Origin: Actinobacteria bacterium HGW-Actinobacteria-6
Lineage (GTDB): Bacteria > Actinomycetota > Coriobacteriia > Anaerosomatales > Anaerosomataceae
Assembly: GCA_002841295.1 (NCBI GenBank)
Contig: PHEU01000001.1
Coordinates: 62,001-126,000 of the forward strand
Reading direction: 5' to 3'
Length of the DNA: 64,000 nucleotides
Positions 36,668 to 45,218 of this stretch are shown here, in pieces. Both the position numbers and the translations under genes were made by a program. The notes under the pieces were generated by a model that was not told where the DNA came from, ran no database searches, and saw only the letters and a program-made list of their open reading frames with translations. Position 1 is the first letter of the stretch. Each line of letters begins with the position of its first letter.

Positions 36668-36695
36668 CGAGGCCGCCGGTGTGTCGGCGGCCTCG
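36668..36695 (-). terminator. Terminator after apt
   Basis: An 11-bp perfect stem (36668-36678 with 36685-36695) with a six-base loop. Read on the minus strand it is followed by GTTTTG, so it fits an intrinsic terminator for apt. Confidence 0.75.
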
Positions 36696-36720
36696 GTATG
36701 GCGCTTAGGAATGCGCTTGA

Positions 36721-37236
36721 CTAGTCGACGTGGATAAGCGAAACGATGCGAGCATCGCCGAGCTTCTCGCGACCGCCGAGGAAGTCGAGCTCGATCAGGA
36801 ATGCGAATCCAGCCGTGCGTGCACCAGTCGCCGTCACGAGGGCGTTCTTTGCAGCAGCCGTACCACCAGTCGCAAGAACGTCATCGACGATGAGCACGAC
36901 GTCTCCAGCTACGAGAGCATCGGAATGGATCTCGAGTGAGTCCGTACCGTACTCAAGCTGATACTCAGCTTTCGTGGTAACACCCGGCAGCTTCCCCGGC
37001 TTGCGAGCGGGTACGAAACCCGCACCGAGCTTGTACGCTAAGGCACCGCCAAAGATGAAGCCGCGAGCCTCGGCACCAAGCACCTTGGTTATACCCGCGT
37101 CGACGAATGCCTCGGCAATGGTGTCGATCGCACCGCGAAAGCCCTCCGGGCTCGCGAGGAGCGGCGTAATGTCCTTGAAGATGATGCCTTCTTTTGGGAA
37201 GTCCGGGATGTCCCGGATGTATGACGACAGTTCCAC
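36721..37236 (-). CDS. apt: Adenine phosphoribosyltransferase
   Basis: A 171-residue purine salvage enzyme making AMP from adenine and PRPP. FPKEGIIFKDITPLL at the N-terminus is diagnostic for Apt, and the PRPP motif VLIVDDVLATGGTA lies near residue 113. The GTG start has AGAAGGAG upstream. It is followed by its own terminator. Confidence 0.96.
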   Translation of the reverse strand: MELSSYIRDIPDFPKEGIIFKDITPLLASPEGFRGAIDTIAEAFVDAGITKVLGAEARGFIFGGALAYKLGAGFVPARKPGKLPGVTTKAEYQLEYGTDSLEIHSDALVAGDVVLIVDDVLATGGTAAAKNALVTATGARTAGFAFLIELDFLGGREKLGDARIVSLIHVD

Positions 37237-37311
37237 GAGCGTCTCCTTCTGATTTCGGTCAAGACACGCGTCCCACAGTAGCGCGGAAACGCGTGGAGAA
37301 CCAGCACTTGG

Positions 37312-38298
37312 TCAGAGTAACGTCGCGAGTGCCGTGTGTTGCTCCCTGGTGCCAAGAACAACCAACTCGTCTCCGCTGGAGAACACGGTGGCGGCCGGGG
37401 GGTTCGCATTCAAGAGGCCATCGGCCGTTCGAATCGCTAGGATGTACGCTCCTGTGCGGTCCCGAATCTCAGCATCGCGGATCGACATGCCCGCCAACAC
37501 GGATCCGGAGCTGACCTTCACCGAGTCGAGGCGGAATTCGATCTCGTCACCGTGGGTGACGACATCAAGGTAATCGGACACCACCGGGTGCATGACCATA
37601 TCTGCCATACGCCGCCCACCTATTACGTTCGGTGTCAGTACACGATCGGCACCCGAGCGCAGAATCTTGGCCTCTGAGACCACCGATGATGATCGCGCCA
37701 CGATGTAGATCGAGGGATTCAGCGAGCGCGCGGTGAGTGACACGAAGAGGTTGTCAGCATCGGTGTCGAGTGCGGTAACCAGACCCTTTGCGCGCTCGAC
37801 GCCGGCCTCGCGGAGAACTGTCTCGTCGGTCGCATCCCCATGAACGAAGAGCCATCCGGCGTCCTCGGCCGCCTGTCCACACTCCTCACACGAGTCTATG
37901 ACAACAAACTCTACGCCCTCATCGGCAAACGAACGTGCCACGACCGAGCCAACACGCCCGATACCGACAACGATATGGTGGTTCGACAGTGCGCTTATCC
38001 GCTTGTGCATGCGGCGGCCCTCCAAGAGTGTCCGCAGGTGACCTTCAACCATGAACTCGGCAATGACGCCGAATGAGTACGCAATACCACCCACACCGGC
38101 AAAGATCAGGACGATCGTGAACATCTTGCCGGCATCTGAGAGCGGGGCAATCTCGCGGTATCCGACGGTAGCAATAGTGATCACGGTCATGTACAGAGAG
38201 TCGAGCAGTCCCCATCCCTCGATGAGATGGTAACCCGATGCGCCGCCGATGATGACTCCAAGGAGCAGACCAGCAGCAATCATCACGCGACGCAGCAT
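37312..38298 (-). CDS. Two-helix potassium channel with RCK (TrkA) domains
   Basis: A 328-residue MthK-like channel subunit. Two transmembrane helices (~5-22 and ~58-80) flank a pore loop with the K+ filter TVGY at 44-47. An RCK_N domain (GIGRVGSVVA Rossmann motif at ~112) and an RCK_C domain (~250-328) follow. RCK domains gate such channels by Ca2+, nucleotides or c-di-AMP; the ligand cannot be read from the sequence. Its start overlaps the hpt stop by one base. Confidence 0.92.
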   Translation of the reverse strand: MLRRVMIAAGLLLGVIIGGASGYHLIEGWGLLDSLYMTVITIATVGYREIAPLSDAGKMFTIVLIFAGVGGIAYSFGVIAEFMVEGHLRTLLEGRRMHKRISALSNHHIVVGIGRVGSVVARSFADEGVEFVVIDSCEECGQAAEDAGWLFVHGDATDETVLREAGVERAKGLVTALDTDADNLFVSLTARSLNPSIYIVARSSSVVSEAKILRSGADRVLTPNVIGGRRMADMVMHPVVSDYLDVVTHGDEIEFRLDSVKVSSGSVLAGMSIRDAEIRDRTGAYILAIRTADGLLNANPPAATVFSSGDELVVLGTREQHTALATLL

Positions 38299-38846
38299 CA
38301 GCCCATCACCTCGTCGTGCAAAGTCGCCAGGAACGGCAGATTCCGATAGCGACCACCAAGGTCCATTCCATACCCCACAACGAACCTATCGGGGATGCGC
38401 GCCCCAACATATTCGATGGGAAGATCGGCGAGCCGGCGGATGTCCTTGTCGAACAACGTACACACCGCCAAGCTCGCCGGCTTTCTCTGACGCAGCACGC
38501 TCAAGAGGTAGTTCAGAGTCAGACCGGTGTCAATGATGTCCTCGACGACAAGTACATCTCGGCCCTCGATCTGATCGTCAAGGTCCTTAGTGATTCGAAC
38601 GGCGCCGCCACCCGCTCCGTAGGCCGAGATGGCCATGAAATCAAGACTCAGAGGCAAGTCGATGGCTCGGCACAGGTCGGCGAGAAACACGTACCCCCCG
38701 CGCAAGACCGTAATCAGTGCCAGATCGCGCCCGCGATAATCCTCGGTGATCTGCTTGCCGAGGCGCACAACGATGTCGGCTATCTCCTCCGAAGAGTACA
38801 AGACACCCTCGATAACGGGATCATGAAAAGCGTGATAGCCGCTCAC
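38298..38846 (-). CDS. hpt: Hypoxanthine phosphoribosyltransferase
   Basis: A 182-residue enzyme making IMP or GMP from hypoxanthine or guanine. The PRPP motif VLVVEDIIDTGLTL lies near residue 98, VLRGGYVFLADL near 47 and the base-binding FVVGYGMDLGGRYRNLP near the C-terminus. It would act on purines imported by the 22291-24970 permeases. Its start overlaps the upstream PD-(D/E)XK-like gene (ATGA). Confidence 0.96.
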   Translation of the reverse strand: MSGYHAFHDPVIEGVLYSSEEIADIVVRLGKQITEDYRGRDLALITVLRGGYVFLADLCRAIDLPLSLDFMAISAYGAGGGAVRITKDLDDQIEGRDVLVVEDIIDTGLTLNYLLSVLRQRKPASLAVCTLFDKDIRRLADLPIEYVGARIPDRFVVGYGMDLGGRYRNLPFLATLHDEVMG

Positions 38847-39286
38847 AGCTCAGTCCCGGAATCATGACCTGGTCCCGCGCTCAGTCCCCCACCCTGACTG
38901 TGCGGACGCTCCTCGACCGGGATGCCATATTTGAACAGCAACCGCCTGAAGTCCTTCTGGTAGAGAATCTTGATATTGATCTCCGGATAGAGCTCCTTCA
39001 GACGACGCACCTTCCGGTTCTTCTTGGTAACAAGCTTCTGGTTCATAGTCGTGAGCTCTATGAACAGATCAAAATCAGGAAGGTAGAAATCGGGAGCGAA
39101 GGCGGCTATGACATTGCCCTGGCCGTCCCACTCGATTGGGAACGAGCGCGGCTCGTATGCCCAGTTGATGCGGTAGAAGTCGAGAATCTGAGCAGCAACG
39201 CGCTCGCTAGGGTGGGCGAAACTGATGCCCGCAACACGTGCCGACACAGGCAGCGACTCAGCGTACTGATCAGTCTCGTCGTTCAT
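38843..39286 (-). CDS. PD-(D/E)XK nuclease-like protein of unknown role
   Basis: A 147-residue protein. An N-terminal helix carries E28 (HPSERVAAQILDFY). A core strand pair follows: PDFYLPDFDLFIELT, with D66 and E77, then lysine-rich helices and YPEINIKILYQKDF. This order matches small PD-(D/E)XK folds (Vsr/endonuclease-like), but the final lysine of the E-x-K motif is replaced by threonine, with K84 nearby. It may be a divergent nuclease or an inactive relative. It is translationally coupled to hpt; I know no reason for that link. Confidence 0.7.
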   Translation of the reverse strand: MNDETDQYAESLPVSARVAGISFAHPSERVAAQILDFYRINWAYEPRSFPIEWDGQGNVIAAFAPDFYLPDFDLFIELTTMNQKLVTKKNRKVRRLKELYPEINIKILYQKDFRRLLFKYGIPVEERPHSQGGGLSAGPGHDSGTEL

Positions 39287-39292
39287 GGCACG

Positions 39293-40003
39293 CTACATTA
39301 CGTCATCGAAAACGCGCGCCAGCGCGCGGTGCAACATCGATCGCTTGAGCGCACCAGTGAGCTCTGTAAGCTCATTAAGCGTGTCCATGAGCTTCTGGCG
39401 AACCTCAGGCGTACGATGGCGGAAACCGGGCATCAGCGCCTGCGAGAAGAACGTAGCTTCTCGCTCGGCGAACGTCTCGTACATGCGTAGATGCCTGGGC
39501 TCTATGCCGAACTTGCGCATATCCCAGCAGGTATGTGCAATCGCGATGTCAGTGCCGACGATCTCCTCGCCACGCTCGCCTTTCACCAGACTCACAAGCC
39601 CGAACTCCGCCAGCTCCTTCACAAAAGCAGTGGTCAGGCCGAGCATGTCCGGGGCCTGAGAGACAGGCACAGCCTCAGCCTCGCCGAGCGGAAGAGCAAG
39701 CGTCTCCGTATTCGACACAGCAGGCTGCAACTCTGCAGGCACGCGGCCCTTATCGACATCCTTCAGCTTCTCGCGAATGACCGCGAGTGGCATGAAGTGC
39801 TCCTTCTGCAACCTCAGAACGAGTTCTATCCGCGTGACATCAGCAGGATGGAACTTGCGATAGCCTCCACCTGTTCGTTCCGGTGAGACGAGACCCTCGT
39901 CTTCCAGGAAGCGAATCTTCGAGATCGAAAGATCCGGATACTGGTCCGAGAGCTTCTCGACGACCTCTCCGATTGTCATGTACTCACGATGACCGCCAGA
40001 CAC
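39293..40003 (-). CDS. ftsR: MerR-family regulator of the FtsR (Rv1828-like) type
   Basis: A 236-residue protein with an N-terminal MerR winged helix (MTIGEVVEKLSDQYPDLSISKIRFLE is residues ~9-34, with the GYRKFHPADV wing) and a C-terminal second helical domain. Length and the second domain match the actinobacterial FtsR/Rv1828 group, which in Corynebacterium activates ftsZ. Supporting synteny: the upstream gene encodes an FHA protein, as garA (Rv1827) precedes Rv1828. The GTG at 40003 follows GGGGGAGG by 7 nt; a GTG at 40012 overlaps that site. Confidence 0.82.
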   Translation of the reverse strand: MSGGHREYMTIGEVVEKLSDQYPDLSISKIRFLEDEGLVSPERTGGGYRKFHPADVTRIELVLRLQKEHFMPLAVIREKLKDVDKGRVPAELQPAVSNTETLALPLGEAEAVPVSQAPDMLGLTTAFVKELAEFGLVSLVKGERGEEIVGTDIAIAHTCWDMRKFGIEPRHLRMYETFAEREATFFSQALMPGFRHRTPEVRQKLMDTLNELTELTGALKRSMLHRALARVFDDVM

Positions 40004-40004
40004 C

Positions 40005-40451
40005 CTACGCACCTCCCCCAGAAAGGAATATCATTCGGAACCGCCCGATCTGCAGCGCATCTCCGCTATGAAGAAGTGCTTTGTCTACCAGTAGATCGTT
40101 GACGTACGTGCCGTTCAACGAGCCTGCATCCTCGACCGTGACTCCCTCTGGCGAGAGGTGCAAACGTGCGTGACTACGGGAGACCGTCACGTCGTTCAAG
40201 AAGATGTCCGAACCAGGGTCACGACCCACCGATAGATGATCGCGATCGATGTAGAACCGCTCTCCTACTTCAGCGCCTTTGTGCACGACAAGGACCGGTC
40301 CATCGGCGGATACCGCCTCAGGAGACCTGACTGACGATTCAGCGGCAACGGGCTCAAACGATGCGGTAGCACCAACAAGCCGCACTCCGCATGAAGGACA
40401 TACGCTGTCTTCAGCGCTGACGGCGCTGTCGCATGCAGGGCACTTGTCCAT
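40005..40451 (-). CDS. Zinc-ribbon FHA-domain protein (GarA/OdhI position)
   Basis: A 148-residue protein with an N-terminal zinc ribbon (CPAC and CPSC), an unstructured middle (~30-55) and a C-terminal FHA domain (~60-148) with the phosphothreonine-binding residues in SVGRDPGSD, SRSHA and LNGTYVND. In mycobacteria the gene at this position is garA, a 2-oxoglutarate metabolism switch with an N-terminal phosphorylated ETTS-type motif. Here the N-terminus is a zinc ribbon and I see no such motif. The ATG at 40451 has GGAGG upstream. Confidence 0.85.
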   Translation of the reverse strand: MDKCPACDSAVSAEDSVCPSCGVRLVGATASFEPVAAESSVRSPEAVSADGPVLVVHKGAEVGERFYIDRDHLSVGRDPGSDIFLNDVTVSRSHARLHLSPEGVTVEDAGSLNGTYVNDLLVDKALLHSGDALQIGRFRMIFLSGGGA

Positions 40452-40487
40452 ACCGACCACCTCCGTCATGAGCGTGCACAGCGCGAG

Positions 40488-40748
40488 TTACTCGGTGAAA
40501 CCAAACTCGCGCTTCTTGAATGACTGTGCGATCTGCGCTTCAAGAGCAGCCGACACTTCTGGGTTCTCAAGCACGCGCGCGAGCTTCTCATCGCTCAGGC
40601 GATTCTTGACGTACGGATCATGCAGCGCCTCGGACAGCTTGCGTCCATTCTGAACCTCACGGATAACGTACTCGACGACACGCTCTTCGATGACATCGAT
40701 GGCGAGGTCGTTCAAAAACGCCTGGATCTTCTCGGCAACAGTCGACAC
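40488..40748 (-). CDS. Small conserved-looking helical protein, unknown function
   Basis: An 86-residue protein, mostly helical and without a membrane segment. The pattern AEKIQAFLNDLAIDVIEERVVEYVIREV suggests two helices (residues ~5-32), and DPYVKNRLSDEKLARVLENP a third. The GTG at 40748 has GAGGAGG upstream. I recognise no family. It sits between the RsiG-like gene and the FHA gene and is probably cotranscribed with both. Confidence 0.75.
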   Translation of the reverse strand: MSTVAEKIQAFLNDLAIDVIEERVVEYVIREVQNGRKLSEALHDPYVKNRLSDEKLARVLENPEVSAALEAQIAQSFKKREFGFTE

Positions 40749-40791
40749 GCTTCCTCCTCGTTTTGAATACCTATCGTGCGGAGTTGTCGGT

Positions 40792-41112
40792 TTACTCGTC
40801 CCGGTCGTCGTCTTCATCGACGGCTGCGACGTCGTACTTTGAGACACCGTGCAGGTCGCTCGACATGATTTCAATCAATCGTTCGATATCGTGGCCCGAA
40901 ACGACATCGCCACCGGTTTCCCGTTGTGTCTTGAGCCGTCGGACCAGCTCAGCCCGAAGGATGTCGATCTTGCCATGCAGGACGCGCCTTCTGTAGCTGA
41001 CTTTCTGCTCATCCTCATACAAGCCGTCAAGGAGCTGCCTGAGTTCTTCAACGGACCTATCTTCAAGGTTGAGCAGCGCTTCATCAGAGCTGCGCTTCTT
41101 CTCCTCGCCCAT
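40792..41112 (-). CDS. RsiG-like protein (putative c-di-GMP-binding anti-sigma factor)
   Basis: A 106-residue helical protein. In its second predicted helix the residues E35, S39, R42, H46 and D50 form E-x3-S-x2-R-x3-H-x3-D, and the surrounding segment is SYRRRVLHGKIDILRAEL. This matches the c-di-GMP-binding signature E-x3-S-x2-R-x3-Q-x3-D of RsiG, the anti-sigma factor of WhiG in Streptomyces, with His in place of Gln. Streptomyces RsiG has two copies of the signature; here there is one, as in the shorter homodimeric RsiG of deep-branching actinobacteria. GGAGG lies 7 nt before the ATG. No sigma factor gene is in the window. Confidence 0.72.
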   Translation of the reverse strand: MGEEKKRSSDEALLNLEDRSVEELRQLLDGLYEDEQKVSYRRRVLHGKIDILRAELVRRLKTQRETGGDVVSGHDIERLIEIMSSDLHGVSKYDVAAVDEDDDRDE

Positions 41113-41209
41113 CGATATCCTCCAACTGCCGACGAACTGCATGACCTCTCGTGATTGTAGCAGAAGCACATGACATGACCGCGCCTCTACCTCAACCCCA
41201 CGTATACCC

Positions 41210-41980
41210 TCACTCAGCGCGATTGAAGCTCTCCCGCAGGCTCTCCGCTGCCTGAATTTCTGCAGCGGACAGCACGCCGGGCTTGAGCTCGATCTGCAGC
41301 GACATCTCAAATGCCTCACAAATGGCCGAGGTGATCGCAGCCGTCGTCGGAGGGCCGCCTGGCGCCGATTCCAACGTGGCAGTCTCGGCACGAAGCCGCT
41401 TGCCACCAAGCTCGCCAAGCTTGAAGACGCGAGACTCTGCCTCAACGTCGCGCGTGCGCACGAACGACCCGTGCTGGAGCACCGCGTGATGGTCCCAAAC
41501 CTGCGCGCTGCCGGAGAGCTTCGCTGCTCCAAGCGAGAGGTCTGCGTGCGTCGCATGCAGGTAGCACGCGCCCGCAGCCTTCTCGCCCCGGGCGCGACCT
41601 GTCAGGACAGCCGGCACACCAAGCAGACTGTACGCCTCGGCCAAAGCACCACACAAAAGGCGGTAGCTCGCGCTGACACCCCTCGGCATGCCGTCTTCAA
41701 GCGACGCGGTGACGGAGTAGGTGACCTCGTCGTCGTGCAGCACTCCCCGCCCACCGGTCGGACGTCGAACGACATCGAACCCGTGCTTACTGCAGTACTG
41801 CATGTCCACGTCATCAAGAGACTGAAAGCGTCCGAGGGTGACCGTAGGCACGTGCCAGCTGTAAAGCCGGAGCGTGGGGGGTGCCTCCCCCGCCGCCCGG
41901 GCAGCAAGGACGGCCCGGTCGACGGCCATGTTCCATGCGCCGTCTTGCGGGCCGTCCTGTATCAGTCTCCATGTCTGCAC
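41210..41980 (-). CDS. lipM: Lipoate-protein ligase A family octanoyltransferase (LipM-like)
   Basis: A 256-residue biotin/lipoate ligase-fold enzyme. RRPTGGRGVLHDDEVTYS is the conserved nucleotide/acyl loop, the cysteine in AGACYLHATHADLS fits the LipM catalytic cysteine, and the lysine in KLSGSAQ is conserved. It lies 21 nt downstream of gcvPB, so the likely protein substrate is GcvH encoded in the same run. Octanoyltransferase and lipoate ligase activity cannot be fully separated by eye. No lipA is in the window. Confidence 0.82.
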   Translation of the reverse strand: MQTWRLIQDGPQDGAWNMAVDRAVLAARAAGEAPPTLRLYSWHVPTVTLGRFQSLDDVDMQYCSKHGFDVVRRPTGGRGVLHDDEVTYSVTASLEDGMPRGVSASYRLLCGALAEAYSLLGVPAVLTGRARGEKAAGACYLHATHADLSLGAAKLSGSAQVWDHHAVLQHGSFVRTRDVEAESRVFKLGELGGKRLRAETATLESAPGGPPTTAAITSAICEAFEMSLQIELKPGVLSAAEIQAAESLRESFNRAE

Positions 41981-42001
41981 GCGAGATCGAGTCTCCTGGC
42001 G

Positions 42002-43480
42002 CTACTCCGCGGGCTTCCATGCAAGATCGGGCTGCTTGACCGCCGCAGCCTCATCAAGCCTGCGCACGGGCGTCGTGTACGGCGCTTCATGCAGCATTTC
42101 TGGGTCCTCTTCAACCTCACGCGCGATGAGCAACATCGCATCGACAAAGCTGTCGAGAACCTCGAGACTTTCGGTCTCGGTCGGCTCGATCATCATCGCC
42201 TCATGCACGATCAGCGGGAAGTAGACGGTAGGCGGATGAACGCCATGATCAAGCAGACGCTTCGCCATATCGAGCGTGCGTACGCCGTGCTGCTTGCGCT
42301 GACGCTCGCCGGAAATCACGAACTCATGCATGCACGTACGATCGTAGGCGATATCGAACGCACCCTTGAGCCGTTCCTTGAGGTAGTTCGCTGAGAGAAC
42401 TGCTTGCTCGGACACCTCGGTGATTCCCTCAGCGCCCAGTGCGCGGATGTACGCGTACGCACGAACAAGGACGCCAAAGTTGCCGAGGAACGCCTTGACG
42501 CGACCGATCGAGCGAGCGGGGGTGGCAAGCATGAAGCTGCCGTCCGTGTCTTTCGCGACGATCGGCCCGGGCAGGAACTCCGCGAGCTTCTCGGCCACAC
42601 AAACCGGGCCAGAGCCCGGTCCGCCGCCGCCGTGAGGCGTGGAGAACGTCTTGTGCAAGTTGATATGCATTGCGTCGAAGCCCATGTCGCCGGGACGCGC
42701 CTTGCCGAGGATGGCGTTCAGGTTCGCGCCGTCGCAGAATGCAAGAGCGCCGACCTCATGAACCATACGGGTGATCTCGACGATGTTCTCATCGAAGAGA
42801 CCGAGCGTGTTCGGGTTCGTGAGCATGAGCGCTGCAACGTCAGTGTCGAGAGCGGCCTCAAGTGCGGCAAGGTCAACGCCACCACGGTCATTACTCGGCA
42901 CCTGGGTCACCGTGTAGCCACACATCGCAGCTGTGGCCGGGTTGGTGCCGTGGCCGGCGTCGGGAATGATGACGCGCTTGCGAGCATCGCCGTTGGTCAC
43001 GTGATACGCACGTATCATCATGAGCGCGGTGTGCTCACCATGGGCGCCTGCTGCGGGCTGGAGGGTGACTGCCGGAAGACCGCTGATCTCTCCGAGCGAC
43101 TCCTGCAATCCATGAATCAGACCAAGAGCGCCTTGAACCGTTTCGGCAGGCTGATATGGATGTGCGCCGGCGAAACCGGGCAGGCGGCACGCCCACTCAT
43201 TGATGCGAGGGTTGTACTTCATCGTGCAGGAACCGAGCGGATAGAATCCGTTGTCGACTCCGAAATTGACGCTTGCGAGATGCGCGTAGTGACGCGCGAT
43301 CTCAACTTCCGTCACGTGCGGCAGCCGGGGCGCCACAGCGCGCGCGTTACCGCCGAGTGCCGCGTCAAGATCGACATCGGGCACATCGAGGGTCGGCGCT
43401 TCAACACAACGAGACTCGGGAGAGCCGGTCTCGAAAATGAGCGGGCGGGCGACCGCTTCACGCTTCATGTGCTCACTCAC
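42002..43480 (-). CDS. gcvPB: Glycine dehydrogenase (decarboxylating) subunit 2
   Basis: A 492-residue PLP subunit of the two-subunit P protein. The PLP lysine lies in [32 protein letters not shown] near residue 80 and [16 protein letters not shown] are further conserved blocks. With GcvPA it decarboxylates glycine and loads the aminomethyl group onto GcvH. The GTG start overlaps the gcvPA stop (GTGA). Confidence 0.96.
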   Translation of the reverse strand: MSEHMKREAVARPLIFETGSPESRCVEAPTLDVPDVDLDAALGGNARAVAPRLPHVTEVEIARHYAHLASVNFGVDNGFYPLGSCTMKYNPRINEWACRLPGFAGAHPYQPAETVQGALGLIHGLQESLGEISGLPAVTLQPAAGAHGEHTALMMIRAYHVTNGDARKRVIIPDAGHGTNPATAAMCGYTVTQVPSNDRGGVDLAALEAALDTDVAALMLTNPNTLGLFDENIVEITRMVHEVGALAFCDGANLNAILGKARPGDMGFDAMHINLHKTFSTPHGGGGPGSGPVCVAEKLAEFLPGPIVAKDTDGSFMLATPARSIGRVKAFLGNFGVLVRAYAYIRALGAEGITEVSEQAVLSANYLKERLKGAFDIAYDRTCMHEFVISGERQRKQHGVRTLDMAKRLLDHGVHPPTVYFPLIVHEAMMIEPTETESLEVLDSFVDAMLLIAREVEEDPEMLHEAPYTTPVRRLDEAAAVKQPDLAWKPAE

Positions 43481-44805
43481 AGCGACGCCACCTCCTCCAA
43501 GAACCGGTCCATCTGTGCGCGGGTACGCTTCTCAGTCACGGCGAACAAGACGACGTTGTTGTAATCGTCCGAGAACCGATGCAGGTCGAGACCGGCGAGG
43601 TAGCCGCGCTCCAACAGCGTGTGCTGCATCGCACTGACATCGCCGTCATAGCGCAGCGCGAACTCATGTGCGAACGGCACATCGTTCACGGTCGTGAACC
43701 GCCCGGTCTTGATGAGCGCATCATGCAGGTAGTGTGCCTTCGCGACGCAGGCGCGCGCGATGCCGGCCAGCCCGACTGAGCCGACTGACGCGAGGTACAC
43801 ACCGGCAGCCAGTGCGTTGAGTGCGTGATTGGAGCAGATGTTCGACGTCGCCTTCTCGCGCCTGATGTGCTGTTCGCGAGTCTGCATCGTGAGCACGAAT
43901 CCGGGGCGCCCGTCCACATCAGTCGTGCGACCGGCGAGCCGGCCTGGCATCTGCCTGATGAACTGCTGGCGGCATGCAAAGAGACCCAGCCCGGGACCAC
44001 CAAACGACATAGCACTTCCGAGCGGCTGCCCCTCGCCCACGACGATGTCAGCTCCCAGATTGCCCGGAGCCTCCATCACGCCGAGGAGAATCGGGTTGGT
44101 GCCGACCACCAGGAGCGCTCCAGCTGCATGGGCGAGCCCGGCGATCGCCGCAACGTCCTCAATGCCGCCGAGGAACGCCGGAGATGTCACAAGCACGGCT
44201 GCGGCGTCCGCCGCGAGCTCTTCAAGTGCGACCATGTCTGTACGGCCGTCTGCGACCGGACACGTAACGACTTCGATCATGCCCGACTCGGCGTATGTCG
44301 TGAGAACCTCGCGCCACTCGGGATGAACCGCAGCACTTACGACGACCTTGTCGCGCTTCGTCACACGGGCTGCCATCAGCGCCGCCTCGACAAACGCAGT
44401 GGCTCCGTCGTACATCGACGCGTTCGCGACGTCCATGCCAGTGAGCGCGCAGACCATCGACTGATACTCGTAGATGGCCTGCAATGTGCCCTGGCTGATC
44501 TCAGGCTGGTACGGCGTGTAGGCCGTGAAGAACTCCGGCTTGCTCACCATTGAATCCACGATCGCCGGGATGTAATGGTCGTAACACCCACCGCCGAGGA
44601 ACGACACCAGACCGCTCGTATTGGACGCAGCCAGACCCTCGAGCTCATCGGCGAGCTCTATCTCACTCATCCCGCGCGGAAGCGCAAGCGGACGCGACAG
44701 CCGGACATCTTCAGGTATGACTTCGAAAAGATCGTCGACGGTGCGCGCACCGACGACGTGCAGCATTGTTTCGCGCTGCTCGCAGGAGACAGGAATGAAG
44801 CGCAT
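43477..44805 (-). CDS. gcvPA: Glycine dehydrogenase (decarboxylating) subunit 1
   Basis: A 442-residue non-PLP half of the split P protein, beginning [37 protein letters not shown] is the typical N-terminal block, and [17 protein letters not shown] lies in the last third. The ATG at 44805 is chosen over an upstream in-frame start that would lie inside gcvH; its ribosome site AGGAAG is the end of gcvH. Confidence 0.95.
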   Translation of the reverse strand: MRFIPVSCEQRETMLHVVGARTVDDLFEVIPEDVRLSRPLALPRGMSEIELADELEGLAASNTSGLVSFLGGGCYDHYIPAIVDSMVSKPEFFTAYTPYQPEISQGTLQAIYEYQSMVCALTGMDVANASMYDGATAFVEAALMAARVTKRDKVVVSAAVHPEWREVLTTYAESGMIEVVTCPVADGRTDMVALEELAADAAAVLVTSPAFLGGIEDVAAIAGLAHAAGALLVVGTNPILLGVMEAPGNLGADIVVGEGQPLGSAMSFGGPGLGLFACRQQFIRQMPGRLAGRTTDVDGRPGFVLTMQTREQHIRREKATSNICSNHALNALAAGVYLASVGSVGLAGIARACVAKAHYLHDALIKTGRFTTVNDVPFAHEFALRYDGDVSAMQHTLLERGYLAGLDLHRFSDDYNNVVLFAVTEKRTRAQMDRFLEEVASL

Positions 44806-44809
44806 ACCC

Positions 44810-45193
44810 CTAGGCTTCCTCAGCGACGAACGCTTCGTACTCATCAGCGGTCATGAGGTCATCGACCTGCGCGGGATCGCCCATCTTGATCTTGATCATC
44901 CAGCCGTCACCGTACGGATCCTCATTGACGGTTTCAGGAGTGTCGCCGAGAGCATCGTTGACCTCAACAACCTCGCCGGAGACCGGGGAGATGAGCTCAG
45001 AGACCGACTTCACGGACTCGATCTCACCGAAGTTCTCGCCGGCTACGATCTCGTCGCCAACAGCAGGCAGATCCACATACACGACCTCGCCAAGTTGATC
45101 CTGTGCAAAATCGCTGATGCCGACAACGGCTACATCATCGGTGACCTTGATCCACTCGTGCTCTTTGTCGTACTTGAGTTCCTTCGGATACAC
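44810..45193 (-). CDS. gcvH: Glycine cleavage system H protein
   Basis: A 127-residue lipoyl carrier. The lipoylated lysine is in ESVKSVSE near residue 63, and HEWIKV near the N-terminus is typical. It shuttles the aminomethyl arm between P, T and L proteins. GAGAGGAG precedes the GTG start. The nearby lipM-like gene probably supplies its octanoyl group. Confidence 0.96.
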   Translation of the reverse strand: MYPKELKYDKEHEWIKVTDDVAVVGISDFAQDQLGEVVYVDLPAVGDEIVAGENFGEIESVKSVSELISPVSGEVVEVNDALGDTPETVNEDPYGDGWMIKIKMGDPAQVDDLMTADEYEAFVAEEA

Positions 45194-45218
45194 GGGAACG
45201 CTCCTCTCGGATGTTTGA

